In this document: positions 32,801-42,720 of the stretch, in pieces | Position numbering within the stretch: the first letter of the stretch is position 1 | How the letters are laid out: each line of letters begins with the position of its first letter | Origin: Chlorella sorokiniana | Taxonomy: Eukaryota > Chlorophyta > Trebouxiophyceae > Chlorellales > Chlorellaceae | Length of the DNA stretch: 64,000 nucleotides | Assembly (NCBI GenBank): GCA_025917655.1 | Contig: CP084611.1 | Coordinates: 4,650,001 to 4,714,000, forward strand | Direction of reading: 5' to 3' | Translations under genes and position numbers: made by a program | Notes under the pieces: generated by a model | The model's input: the letters and a program-made list of their open reading frames with translations, nothing else | Told to the model about the DNA's origin: nothing | The model's database searches: none

Positions 32801-35006
32801 GTGCCGACGCCGATGCGGCAGGCGCCTGGCGCTGTTAACTCCACCGGAGGTGCTGCAATTGCGGCCGGACCCACGGGCCTCCTGGCCATCTGTACCTCGC
32901 CCCAGCAGCTCCGAGCGCTGCTGCCCGGGACGGCCCCGCTGTCGGGCCAGGCGGCGGTCGGCGGCGGTGGGCTGCCGCGCAGGGCAACCCCAACATCCGC
33001 TGGGCGGGAAGCGGACGAGGAGGAGGAGGCGGAGGGAGGGGCGGAGGTGGAGGCTGTGTGTTTGAGCCAGGCATGGAATCTGTTTGAGGCTTTGATGCGG
33101 CAGGCGCCTGCCACCCAGGTACGCAGGTGGAGGGGGGTCAAGTGAAGAGGGGCACAGCTGAGCCTTGCTGTCAATTCTGTGGGCCTCAGCTGGGCTTTGC
33201 TTCCCACCTGCAAGCCAACGCGCTTCGTTGGCAGCCTGTTGCTGAGATGCCAAGCCTGCTTCCGTCGCATCATTGGCCCTCTGCCGCAGCCCATCATCGT
33301 GCTGGCGACGTGCCACGCCGATGCAGACGGTGTGCCAGCCAACCTCATCCGCTTCTTCGCCGGACCTGCTGCTGCCGAGGGCGCACAGACAGCCCGCCAG
33401 GCAGCGCCCGGCTCATTCGCAGCCGCTGCGACATCCGGCGTGGCGGCCGTCGCCGCGCCGAGCGTCGTGCGCATGGCGGCGCCCGGCGGCGCGTGGCGGC
33501 GCGCTCTCTGCTGCCGCAGCCGACCACGCGGCAGCGGTGGTGGCCGCGCAAGCGGCAACGCTGCTGCACCAGCGGCTGTCTCAGGCTCTGCAGGACGGCC
33601 ACAGCGACGCAGCTGCCAGGCCCAGCAGCAGCTGTGAGGTCCAGGAGCAGCAGCAGCAGCAGCAGCAGGAGCGCGGCGTGGGGCCTTCCACACAGCCGCA
33701 GCAGCAGGAGCAGCAGGCGGTTCTGCAGGGGCAGCAGGCTGCTCCGCCAGCAGCAGCAGCTGAATCAGAGCTTTGGAACACCGCCGCTTGGAGCACAGCC
33801 GAGCTGGAGGGCGGCCTGCGCCTGTTCAGCCAGCTGCTGTCCTTCCAGCAGCAGCTGGCAGCCTCGCTGAGGGCCGAGCGCGTGGCGGCTCTCGACCGCT
33901 GGGCGGCTTCAGTGGAGGCCCAGCGCCGCCGCGGCGCATCCGCTGCGCCTGCACAGCTGCCGCCGACGTTTTCAGCCATTGCAGAACGCTGTGAGGCGGG
34001 CGAGTACGATGAGCCAGCCGAGATTCAGGCTGATGCAGCTGCCGCCACGGCACACGTGTTGGCGGTCGTGCAGCGCGTGCGGCGGCGTGCGGCGGCGGAG
34101 GCGCGGCGCCGCGGCCGCGCGACGCCGGCCGGCGGCGGCCAGGAGGCGGCAGCTGCTGCGGCCGTCACCGCCGCTTGCTCCCTGCAGGACAAAATTGAGA
34201 CGGCCTGCTTCTGGCTGCGCCAGCAGCTGCAGCTGGGTGAGGAGCGAGTGGCGCAGCTGCTGGCTGCTGCCGCGGAACACGTGCGGCGCCTGCAGCGTGA
34301 GCGCGACGCGGCGGACGCAGCGGCGGCGACGCAGCCGCAGGCGGACCCAGCCTTGGGTCAGCAGGCGGGCGCGGGTGCGGGCCAGACGCAGCAGCTGCAA
34401 AGCGGCGAAGGCACGCTGCCACCTCAGCAGCCAGTGAGGGCGGCTTCTCCTGCAGGCGCCTTGCCTGGCGCTGCAGGCAGCCCGGCTGAGGAGCCGGCAG
34501 TGGGGCCTGCTGCAGCGGCTGAGCGGCAGCAGCAGGATGCGTCAGAGGATGGTTTGCAAGGGCCCGCCCCTGGCAGCCAGCCAGACACGACGCCCGCTCT
34601 CACCGAGCCGACGCAGCAGCAGCAGGGGCAAGCGGAGGAGGTTGATGCGCGCGATCGCTTTGCGCAGGAGCAGCGGCGGCATGTGGCGGCGGCGGCGCGC
34701 CTGCTGCAGCAGCGGCTCGCCGAGGGCCTGCGTGGGCCGCTGGCAGCTCTCTTCCCACCCGCGCCGCCGCTGCGACCGCCCGGCAGCTGGCAGGCGCTGC
34801 AGGAGGCCGCCGGGCGGGCGGCGGCGGCAGCGGCGGCGGCATGTATGAATGTGCTGACGAATCTGGAAAGGCTGGAGGCAGTACCGCTGCAGTGGCTACA
34901 TTCACCCGACGAGGAGGCGCTGCTGGGGGCGCTGACCTCCGCGCTGGCCACACGCTGCGTGGCGGCGCTCCGCCAGACGCAACAGCCGGATGCGGCGGCA
35001 GCGTGA
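26851..35006 (+). CDS. Extended-PHD plus AAA ATPase chromatin protein (ATAD2-like; plant At3g15120 type)
   Basis: Nuclear histone-reading AAA ATPase by family. Early exons are clear: 26851-26997, 27166-27410, 27594-27743, 27892-27990, 28155-28231, 28530-28634, 28790-28933, 29180-29266, 29495-29672, 30031-30133, from 30384. Exons 1-2 form an extended PHD module: [22 protein letters not shown] and [33 protein letters not shown] with the paired Cys/His ligands. Basic and acidic linkers follow, then the AAA domain: [19 protein letters not shown], Walker [16 protein letters not shown], Walker [17 protein letters not shown] / [31 protein letters not shown] (arginine finger region). A degenerate second AAA module follows ([39 protein letters not shown]). 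The C-terminus is Gln-rich with a bromodomain-like [20 protein letters not shown] stretch and coiled coil. At least five one-base slips fall between 30030 and 30810. Exons from 30800 to 33270 are only partly resolved. Confidence 0.78.
28266..28429. repeat. Diverged tandem duplication within an intron of the ePHD-AAA gene
   Basis: Two similar units, about 28266-28338 and 28360-28429, each contain a GCCGGGCAGGC/GCCCGGGCAGGC block followed by GCTGTGCCTATAAG-like motifs; the motif GCTGTGCCTATAA occurs twice in unit 1, with diverged copies (GCTATGCCTATTC, GCTGTGCCCATAG) in unit 2. It lies in the intron 28232-28529. Confidence 0.6.
29919..29950. repeat. CA microsatellite in an intron
   Basis: A run of CA dinucleotides followed by CAC triplets between two exons of the ePHD-AAA gene. 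Comparable CA/GT runs occur in introns near 21, 36824, 40433 and 56003. Confidence 0.8.
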
Positions 35007-35401
35007 CTGCCTGCTGCCAGCTCGAAAGAGACGTGCGCATGGACCTGCTGTTATGCATGCATATGCAAATGCATATGCAAACTGCGGTTGTAAGGACTGT
35101 TCGTCGATTGCTTTCCAGTGCAGCATGGTCAGCAAGGGCAGGACCAAACGACTTGAGTCGCTAGGTGCATAGTTGTAGGTGCAAATGTTGAGGGCAGAGT
35201 CACGTAGAACAGGTCCTTCAACAGTGGCGGTATCTTGCCTTCGCCTTGGGTGCACGCTGCCGTCGTGGCGGGTCGGCGATGATGTGGCGGCCCGCAAAGT
35301 GCACCCATTGAGCTTCTATCGCATTATATATATGCGTGATCATTGCGCGTTTTGACGCTGTTCGGGGTACGTATTGGTCTGGCTGGAGGGTCGATGGGGA
35401 A
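35007..35401. promoter_or_regulatory. Spacer with a 12-base tandem repeat and a TATA-like box
   Basis: Between the ePHD-AAA stop and the scramblase start. The 13-mer ATGCATATGCAAA occurs at 35057 and again at 35069, sharing one base; it contains TGCATATGCA palindromes and an ATGCAAAT octamer. ATTATATATATG at about 35323-35334 is a TATA-like motif some 70 bases upstream of the scramblase ATG at 35402, a plausible core promoter. No coding sequence recognised. Confidence 0.5.
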
Positions 35402-38400
35402 ATGTTGCGATCTCGGCTTGTTAATTCCTTGTCAAGCTCGGGTAGATTGCTTGGACTAGGGTCAGCCCTTCAAGAGGTGCTGCTGCAACCCTGTTGGCTC
35501 GCTGCGTTGGCAGCCGTCGACAAACCTTTAGCCCCGGCCTTCAGCTCACTAGCAGCGCCTCAGGGCAGCCATGGACGACACTTGCAGCAGCTAGACCCAG
35601 CGCACCTTGCCCACGGCGCAGCTGCCTGCAGCGGCCACCGGACACCTTGCCCGCCTGCGGCCGCATGCCACGCCAGCGGGGCACAGCTGACCCTGCTGCG
35701 CGGCTTTGCCGCTGCTGCCGATGGGCGAGCCGCCGCGCTGCGCCGCCTGCGCCGCGCTGGCGCGCGTGCCAGCGGCAGCAGCCGCGGCCGCGAGGCCGCG
35801 CTGGCGCGTGTGGCGGAGGGCGGCGGCGAGGTGGAGGCGGGGCCTGCCACGGATGTGACGCCCGGGAAGGCCCCGCCAACGAGCTGCAAGTGGCCAGCGT
35901 GGTGGACCACCCTGCGCTGGTCGTTACACGACCCATCGAGTGGGGCACCGTGCTGCTGGGGTTTGAACAGGCCAACCGGTGCGCGCCCCGCGCTGCTTCC
36001 TGCTGCTGCTCGTCTGCCGCGCCCCTAGAGGCCGCCAACCGCCACCTACGGCCTCTCACAGGGCCTGGCTCCACTCCTGGGTGTCTTTGCCCTGCCACCC
36101 CCTCCTTTGCTGTTCCGCAACCCTGCCTCCAAGCTTGCGCCTGCTGCTTTTGTCTGCTGGCTCTGATCGACAGTGACCCTCCCAAACCTCCTTCCCGTCC
36201 CCTGCCTGCTCCCTTTCTTCCTGGCCCCTCCTTCCTCCAGCTACACGATCTACGACCAGCACGGCAACCTGGTGGCCCTGCTGGCGGAGGACGAGGGCTC
36301 CCTGGGGCGCGCGGTGGGCGGCAGCTGCTGCGCACCCGCCGCCCCTTCACCGCCACCGTGCTCGACCCCCAGGGCCAGGTCATCTTCCGCCTGCGCCGTC
36401 CTTTCTACCTGATCAACAGCTCCATATTCATCGAGGTGGGCGTGAGGGGCCCGGGGCGGGGGGGCGGGGGCGCGGCAAAGGGGTGCGCGGGGGAGGGCAG
36501 GGCGGGGGAACACTGGGGGAGGGGAGTGTGGTGTTGGTGGTGGTCTGTGAGCACGCTCGTGCGCGCGTGGGGGATGGGCCGTGGGAGGGCAAGGTGCGAA
36601 GGCTCCAGGTTGCTGGGTTGTGTGCAGTCTGCATAATCTGAGTGGTGGAGGGAGGCGTGTTTGGGTGCTGCTGTGCTGGAGACAAGTGCGTACGCCCCCG
36701 CAGCTGCCTGACCCCGCTCGCTTTGACTCCCTCCCTGCTGTCCGACAGGACGGTGCAGGTGCGGTGGTGGGCGAGGTGCACCAGCGCTGGCACCTGTGGC
36801 GGCGCAACTACGACCTGTACATCGGTGTGTGTGTGTGTGGGGGGGGCCGTTGGGGGCGGTACAGCAATGGCGGGGAACCTCCAACCTGTTGAACAGCGCT
36901 GGGCGTTCCAGCTGGCATGCAGCGCTACACGCACGACCTGCATGGCTGCTGAGTGGGCAGGCGACCTCCCGCTGGGCCCGAAATCAGGCCGTCATCCCCC
37001 TGCTTGCTCTGCCGCTGTGCTGTGCAGGCAAGCGCCAGTTTGCGGCGGTCCAAGGCGGGCTGCTGGCCTGGGACTTTGAGCTGAAGGACGAGCAGGGCGG
37101 CACGCTAGCCCTCATCGACCGGAACTTTTATGGTGGGTGATGTGCGTGTCCGCGTGTGTCGGAAGGGGGGCACAGTGCGTTAAGCTCCACGTCAGGGAAC
37201 AGCACACAGTTGTGCAAGTAAGGGAGATAAGAGAGTCCCTGCGCCTGCTGGACGCACGGTCCCACGGCCACCGCTCGCCCGCCACGGCCGGTTGGTGGCC
37301 CACCCGGTAACGCTGTACCGCTCTCAGTGCGTCTTCCCCCTTCCGCCTGCCAGGTTTCGGAAAGGAGCTGTTCACCGATGCCGGCAAGTACGTGATCCAC
37401 TTTGGCAGCAGCCCCGGCGAGGCCGCGGAGCAGGTGGCGACAGCCGTGGCGGCGCACCACCCTGACAAGCCGCCGCCGCCGGTGACGGCAATCGCGCGTG
37501 CTCGCACGGAGGTGTCGGTTGTGCCTACCAGCACAGGTGGGGGAAAAGGGGGGCGCGCGCGGGCGGCCTGGGATGTGGCAACAGTTTTGTCGCGGGAGCA
37601 TCATGCCTGGCAGCGCCTGCGCCTGGTGCTTGACTGGCAGCTTCATGAGCATGGAGGCTGCCGCCCCCTCCCCCCCAAACACCTCCACTCCCTACCCCCA
37701 CCCCATCCAACCGGCCCCCACATACACAGGCAACCAGCTGGTGGTGCACCGCCCGCTGGAGCTGTCCGAGCGCATGGTGGCGCTGGCGGCGGCCATATCC
37801 ATCGACTACGGTGGGCCCAGGGGCAGGGAGGGGGCCACAGGCGGTTGTGGGGAGAGCCTGCAGCGGCGTGGCCGGCTGTGTGGGGGCTCCACAGCGCATG
37901 CCTTGAGCGGAGCAGCGCATTTCATGACGTGTTCTCGAAGCAGCACACGGCTACCCGCACAGGCGGCAAGGGACGGCGGCAGCGCTCGCCCGCTTTGCTC
38001 GCCACTCAAAGGACCGCCAGCCCTGCCGCCCCTTGCTGCAGACTTTTTTCTCGCGGCATTCCTATGGCGGCGGCGCTGAGCCCGTTCATCGTACCGCCTG
38101 TTGTGCCATATCCAGGTGGGCGCTGAGGCTTCCAGCGCTCCTCACGTTCCCTTCCTGGGCTGGCCCTGCCTTGCAGCCACTGAGGAAAGTTTTTATTGAT
38201 CACTTGCAGCGCCCATCCCCACTGGGGATGCAGCAGAGGCTGCGGCTGGGGCTGAGGGCGCCGAGGAGGCGCGTCGGCTGATGACGCTGGGTATGCTGGC
38301 GGCGCTGCCGGCCCCGGCGGCAGCGGAAGCCCCAGCGGCAGCAGCGGCAGCGGCGGCGAGCCCTTGGAGCGGGATCTGGGAGGGGACGACGGCGGCTGGT

Positions 38401-38520
38401 TTGGGCGGCAGCAGGAGAAGCAGGAGGACAATGGCTGGGGCGGCGGCGGCGGCAGCGATGGCGACGATGGCGGCGACGGCTGGGGCTCCATTTGGGATGT
38501 TTTCACTGAAGACGATTAGC
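35402..38520 (+). CDS. Phospholipid scramblase family protein (AIM25-like)
   Basis: Scramblase/LOR-fold protein; yeast AIM25-type members are mitochondrial. The proposed start at 35402 gives MLRSRLVNSLSSSGRLLG, an amphipathic leader. The core begins at NELQVASVVDHPALVVTRPI followed by EWGTVLLGFEQANR, then YTIYDQHGNLVALLAED, RRPFTATVLDPQGQVIFRL, RPFYLINSSIFIE, GEVHQRWHLWRRNYDLYIG, QFAAVQGGLLAWDFELKDEQG, LALIDRNFYGFGKELFTDAG, YVIHFG, VHRPLELSERMVALAAAISIDYDFFSRHS, and an acidic Gly/Trp/Asp-rich tail ending DGWGSIWDVFTEDD at 38520. Exons: 35402-35978 (its first part uncertain), 36241-36435, 36749-36824, 37028-37133, 37354-37536, 37730-37810, 38042-38115, 38210-38520. One-base slips near 36320, 38085 and 38370. 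The first ~150 codons have no recognised match and may include an unseen intron. Confidence 0.75.
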
Positions 38521-38832
38521 TGGAAAGGCAACGACAGGCGGCCTGGTGCTTTGCACCCATCTGCCTGCTGGACCGGCTGCCCTTCTCTGCCACTAGATGC
38601 TGCTGTATGCTGCAGCTGAGCCTGCTCCCAGGTCTGCCTTCCCGTTGTCTGGCAGCCTATGCAACAGGCGCGCAGCAGGGCATGGTCCTCCTGTCGCGTG
38701 AAGCCGTGAGGTGGCGGTGCTTTTGGAAGAAAGAGCACAAGTACATGTGCCCTCACGCTCCTGCCCTGCTCAAGCCCTGTCACAAGCTCTGCATCAGCTT
38801 GTGGTTGCCTGCCCAGCATTTTCAAATCGGGT

Positions 38833-39480
38833 GTGCAGCGAGCCATGGCTTTCTTGCGCTTTCCACAGGCAGCCCTCGTGCTGGTGGCCTTGGGAGGCCC
38901 CTGGCTCGCCCCTTGTACCACCGGTGCCGCCCAGGCACCCGATGAGCGCACCTTGAATGGGGCAGAGGCGCTTCCCCTCGGCCTGCTGGGCACCGGCAAC
39001 TTTCCCTTCGCCCAGCCCGCCCAGGGGCCCACTCCGGAGAACCATGCCGGCCTAGAGGGCTTTGTGGTGGGTTGCAGCCTTGCAACTGGCCTGCAAGGAC
39101 GAGAGAGTGAAGAGGGAGGTCGTGGAGGGTCACCACATCGCCCAAAGGAGACCGCACAGGACAGATCCTGCCCTCGCTGCTTTATACATGAGCAGCCGAG
39201 GTGAGCCTCGCCCCGCACATGGTGTACCCCGCAGGTGGCAATGATGGACGCACTGTGCGAAGCGGCCGGAGAGAACTGCACCGCGGTTACGCTTGCATGC
39301 TGCCAGTCTGTGGTGCCCGCTGCACTTCTTGCTTAATTGCGCGCATGTGGAGGATGGCAGCGCGTGTCATTGCCCACCTAAGCCCGGCCTGAAGGCAACT
39401 TTCTGGTGGGCCTGACGCTGTGCTTTGTGGAGGGATACTACGCGCTGCCCTTCATACTTCAGGTGAGCAGCCTGAGGCTG
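38833..39480 (+). CDS. Possible small secreted or membrane protein, unrecognised
   Basis: A plus-strand frame starts MQRAMAFLRFPQAALVLVAL followed by GGPWLAPCTTGAAQA, which resembles a signal peptide with a cleavage-type end, and continues to LEGFV at a GT donor near 39067. After an acceptor before 39235 the frame reads VAMMDALCEAAGENCTAVTL then ACCQSV, and after another possible acceptor near 39392 GNFLVGLTLCFVEGYYALPF is a strong hydrophobic segment ending at a GT donor (39463). The second-to-third join does not keep phase as read. I do not recognise the family; it may be a broken or mis-sequenced gene, or chance. Confidence 0.3.
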
Positions 39481-39647
39481 ATCCGCATCAGGTAGCCGAG
39501 GTTGGTGGCTTTGGGCGGCAGCCCTCAGTTCCCCAGCCTCACTTCCCGTTGGGCTACTGACAGGGTTGGCAAAGAATAGGAACAGCAGCCGGGCAGGGAC
39601 GCAGAGAAACGGCAAGGACAGCCGCCGCAGGCAGGCTGCACAGTTCG

Positions 39648-42438
39648 TCACCGCAGCGCCTGCGCCACCGCGCCCGCCGTGGCATTCACAGCCGCCGCCG
39701 TGGCATTGGCCGCCGCCGCCGTCACGTTTGCTGCCAGCCCCGCTGTGGCGTTGAGCGCCGCCATTGTGCCGTTTATCGCGGTACCGTTTATCGCGGTGCC
39801 GTTGGCCAGATGGTGGTGCCCGTGATGCTCCGGGGGTGGTCCAGCCCTGGCCAGGCAGCATGGGTGTCGGTGGCTGGGATCCCGGCCAGGCCCCAAACGG
39901 CGCAGCGGCGGTTTGCCATCGGTGCAGCCAAAACCCACAGACTTTCTCAACCACCCTGGGCTGACTGAAGCTCCCTTGTCCTGGCTGCGCCAGCGGCTGC
40001 CCCACCGGCTTCCCTGGCTGTTTGTCGGTAGCTTGCAGGGGCCCCTGCGCAGGCCTCCCCCGGCCGCCCACCTCCAGTGGAAGATGAAGTGGAGGCCGAG
40101 GAAGATGATGGGGTTCCACACCACCAGGTACCGCACCATGTCCAGCATCTGGATCCTGCGGTACGACACGGCAGTACAGCGACAGTACAGTCAAGCAAGA
40201 CGAGAGGCTGAGGCGGGAGGCTGAGGCGGGAAGGGTGCGCGGCTGTCGCTGTGCGGCCCACTCATGCCCGCCGCGTCCCAGCCGCCGACGCGTGACAGAT
40301 GGTGCTCCCCTTCCAATAGAGGCTGCTTTCGAAAACTGCGGCCTACTCGAGTGACAGTAGCTGGTGGAGCGCGCTGCCCGCCGCCCGTGCGGCGCGCGCG
40401 CGCCCCGGGCCGCCCGCGCCCCCCCCCCCCCACACACACACACACACACACACACGCTGTGCACCGCAACACTGTTCCAGCGCTGCCCCCTCTCCCTCCT
40501 CCGTGCCCACCACGACAGGTTGGTGGTCTCCCAGGGGCGGTTCCCAAACGCCGACCGCAGGTCCACCTTCTCCCAGCAGGTGGGGCACGTGTCCTTCTTG
40601 CCGATGATGCACCAGCCGCTGCAGCGGGAGCCAACAAGAGGAGAGGGGCAAGGGACAGGGAAGGGGAGGCAGAGGCGTGTTCAGCAGCCTCGGTTGGAGG
40701 CGCACACGCGTGCGCAGCCAGGCTTCCACGCTGGGACCCGCGGGAGCGAGAAGTGGCAGCTGCGTGGCTAACCACGCATGTGCCAAGCGATCGCAGCCGC
40801 AACAAACGCAGCGTGCACACCGTATGCATTCCAGGTGGAAGATGTGTTTGCAGGAGAGCTGCACCGTGCCCAGGCCGCCGCTGGCGGCGCTGCCGCCGCC
40901 GGCCATGGCGCCGGCGTCATTGAGGTCGCCGCCGCAGATGCCGCAGGTGCGTACGGACACCGACATTTTGCGCCTGAGGGGAGGTGGAGGAGGTGCATGG
41001 GGCAGGCGAGGCGATGGGCTGAGTGCTGCCATCATCGCAAAGGCAGAGGCGGGCCCTAACAGGGCAGCTCCCGCAAGCATGGACCTGGCCCTCTGGTCGA
41101 CAGAGCTTGCACAGGGCGGCGGCGGCAGCGACGGCCGCCCTCACCCGGCGCCCAGGGAGCGAGCGATGCGGTCGGTGGCCACCTCGGCGCTGTCCCGAGT
41201 GAGGATGCCGTAGTACAGGCCGTACCACACGGCTGCGGTGCCACACAAAAGGGGCACCAGCGCACATAGGGGAAGACGTTGGGCCACACATGCCCGGCAG
41301 CTGCTGACACTGGCCGCGGTGACAGGGCCCACAAGCACCGACCGCGCAAGGAGGGATCTCGGGCATCTAGAGTGCTGCCCGCCCGCTGCTTGCTGGGCGC
41401 CGCCACCCACCTGTCAGCGCCGCGCCCGGGCCTAGCACCCCACGGAAGAGCAGGCCCAGCCCCGTGAATTCCAGGATGAGCATGATGTACCCCACGAAGC
41501 CCACACCCACGCTCACGCGGAAGACCACCATGAACCAAGCGTACACCTGGCGGGGGAGGGCACAGACAGGGCGGCGGCAAGCTGAGAGCATGGTGACAGC
41601 TCAGCAAGGCTGGCAGCTGGCTGCGGAGAGGGCACCGCCGCGGCAGCACAGCGTATGGGCTGCCTGCAGGCAGGCCTGCCGGACTGCATAATGGCGGCAT
41701 CCGGTGCAGCCTGGCGGGCTGAGCTGAAATGTGGGCAGGGAGGCGCCGTGCAGGCGCTGCCGCACCTGCTTGGGCAGAGACTTGTCCAGCTGCCTGGCGG
41801 AGCAGCGGTACAGGTAGTACCCCGTTACTGTCGAGTATACCACCCAGCTGCCCACAAAGCGCCAGCAGCCTGCAGTAGGGGAACAAGGGCCGAGCACGCT
41901 GGCGCGGTGCCCGGCCGACTCCCGCAGGCGCCACGGCGGCAGTCGCCTCCCGCGTGCTGCCGATCCCGTCACCATGCTGGCCCCACACGTGCTGTTACCC
42001 GTCATGACTATCGAATGGCGAGGGCATCCCATGAGCGGCTCTCACCCAGCTGCGCAGAAATAATGGGCGGGATGAGCCACAGGCCCACGAGCGTCGCCAG
42101 GTCGTAGCTGCGCTTGTGGCGCTTGCGCCAGCTGACCAGCCCCGCTTGAGCCCCAAACATCACAAACTGCCGGGCAGGATGCGTGGCAGGTTTCTATCAG
42201 TGGGCTGTTCATGGCTGGCCCAGCACAGCGGCTCGTCTAAGCATCCAGCGGCAGGACTGAAGGGCAGGCGGTCACCAGAACTATGTAGAAGGCTATGATG
42301 GTATGCTGTATCTCCTCTGGGTCGGGTTCCTCAAAAGCAGGCCCCACGGCGCCAGTCGCGTTGAGAGTGGCAGTGTCATTGAGTGGGATGCTCAGATCAC
42401 CGGCGCCTGTTGCACTTGCATTCTTTACAGCTTCCATG
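39648..42438 (-). CDS. RNF121: RNF121/RNF175-type multi-spanning RING E3 ubiquitin ligase
   Basis: Endomembrane (ER/Golgi) RING ligase linked to quality control and trafficking. Nine exons: 42438-42276, 42166-42046, 41869-41766, 41546-41411, 41232-41145, 40973-40821, 40618-40517, 40155-40072, 39846-39648, about 383 residues; all phases join without correction. Family blocks: HTIIAFYIVLV, SWRKRHKRSYDLATLVGLWL, WRFVGSWVVYSTVTGYYLY, YAWFMVVFRVSVGVGFVGYI, AVWYGLYYGILTRDSAEVATD. The RING reads [33 protein letters not shown], with the ordered Cys/His ligands, then EKVDLRSAFGNRPWE and LDMVRYLVVWNPIIFL. Unusual: the N-terminus and the last exon both carry many N-x-S/T sequons (three and seven), plus a His-rich stretch (EHHGHHH); human RNF121 lacks such a tail. 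Head-to-head with the EMB8-type gene. Confidence 0.9.
40430..40456. repeat. C-run followed by CA microsatellite
   Basis: A run of C then a (CA)n tract inside the intron between RNF121 exons 7 and 8; low-complexity sequence only. Confidence 0.8.
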
Positions 42439-42720
42439 GATCCCGTGGCCGCCCTTGGGCTCGGCAACCACGACAAATAGAGACGAAGGTTCAAGGTGCG
42501 AGTCCTTGGTCCGCAAGAACAGGAAAACTGGTGATCTTGAAGAACAGGAACACAGTCAATGTTGAATGGTTGCCAGAGCGTCAGTTCGGCGCCATGTGTT
42601 GCGCAGCACGTGGCGCAGCAGGGGGAGCCTTCCTGCCAGCTGCATCGCCTAATGGGAAGCTGATCAATGGCTGACATGCATCGAGACTGACAGGCCGTGT
42701 GAAAGTCCTTCCTTCGCGGC
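42439..42720. promoter_or_regulatory. Divergent upstream region of RNF121 and the EMB8-type gene
   Basis: Only 282 bases separate the two opposite start codons, so this interval must serve both genes. No TATA-like box recognised. Confidence 0.5.
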
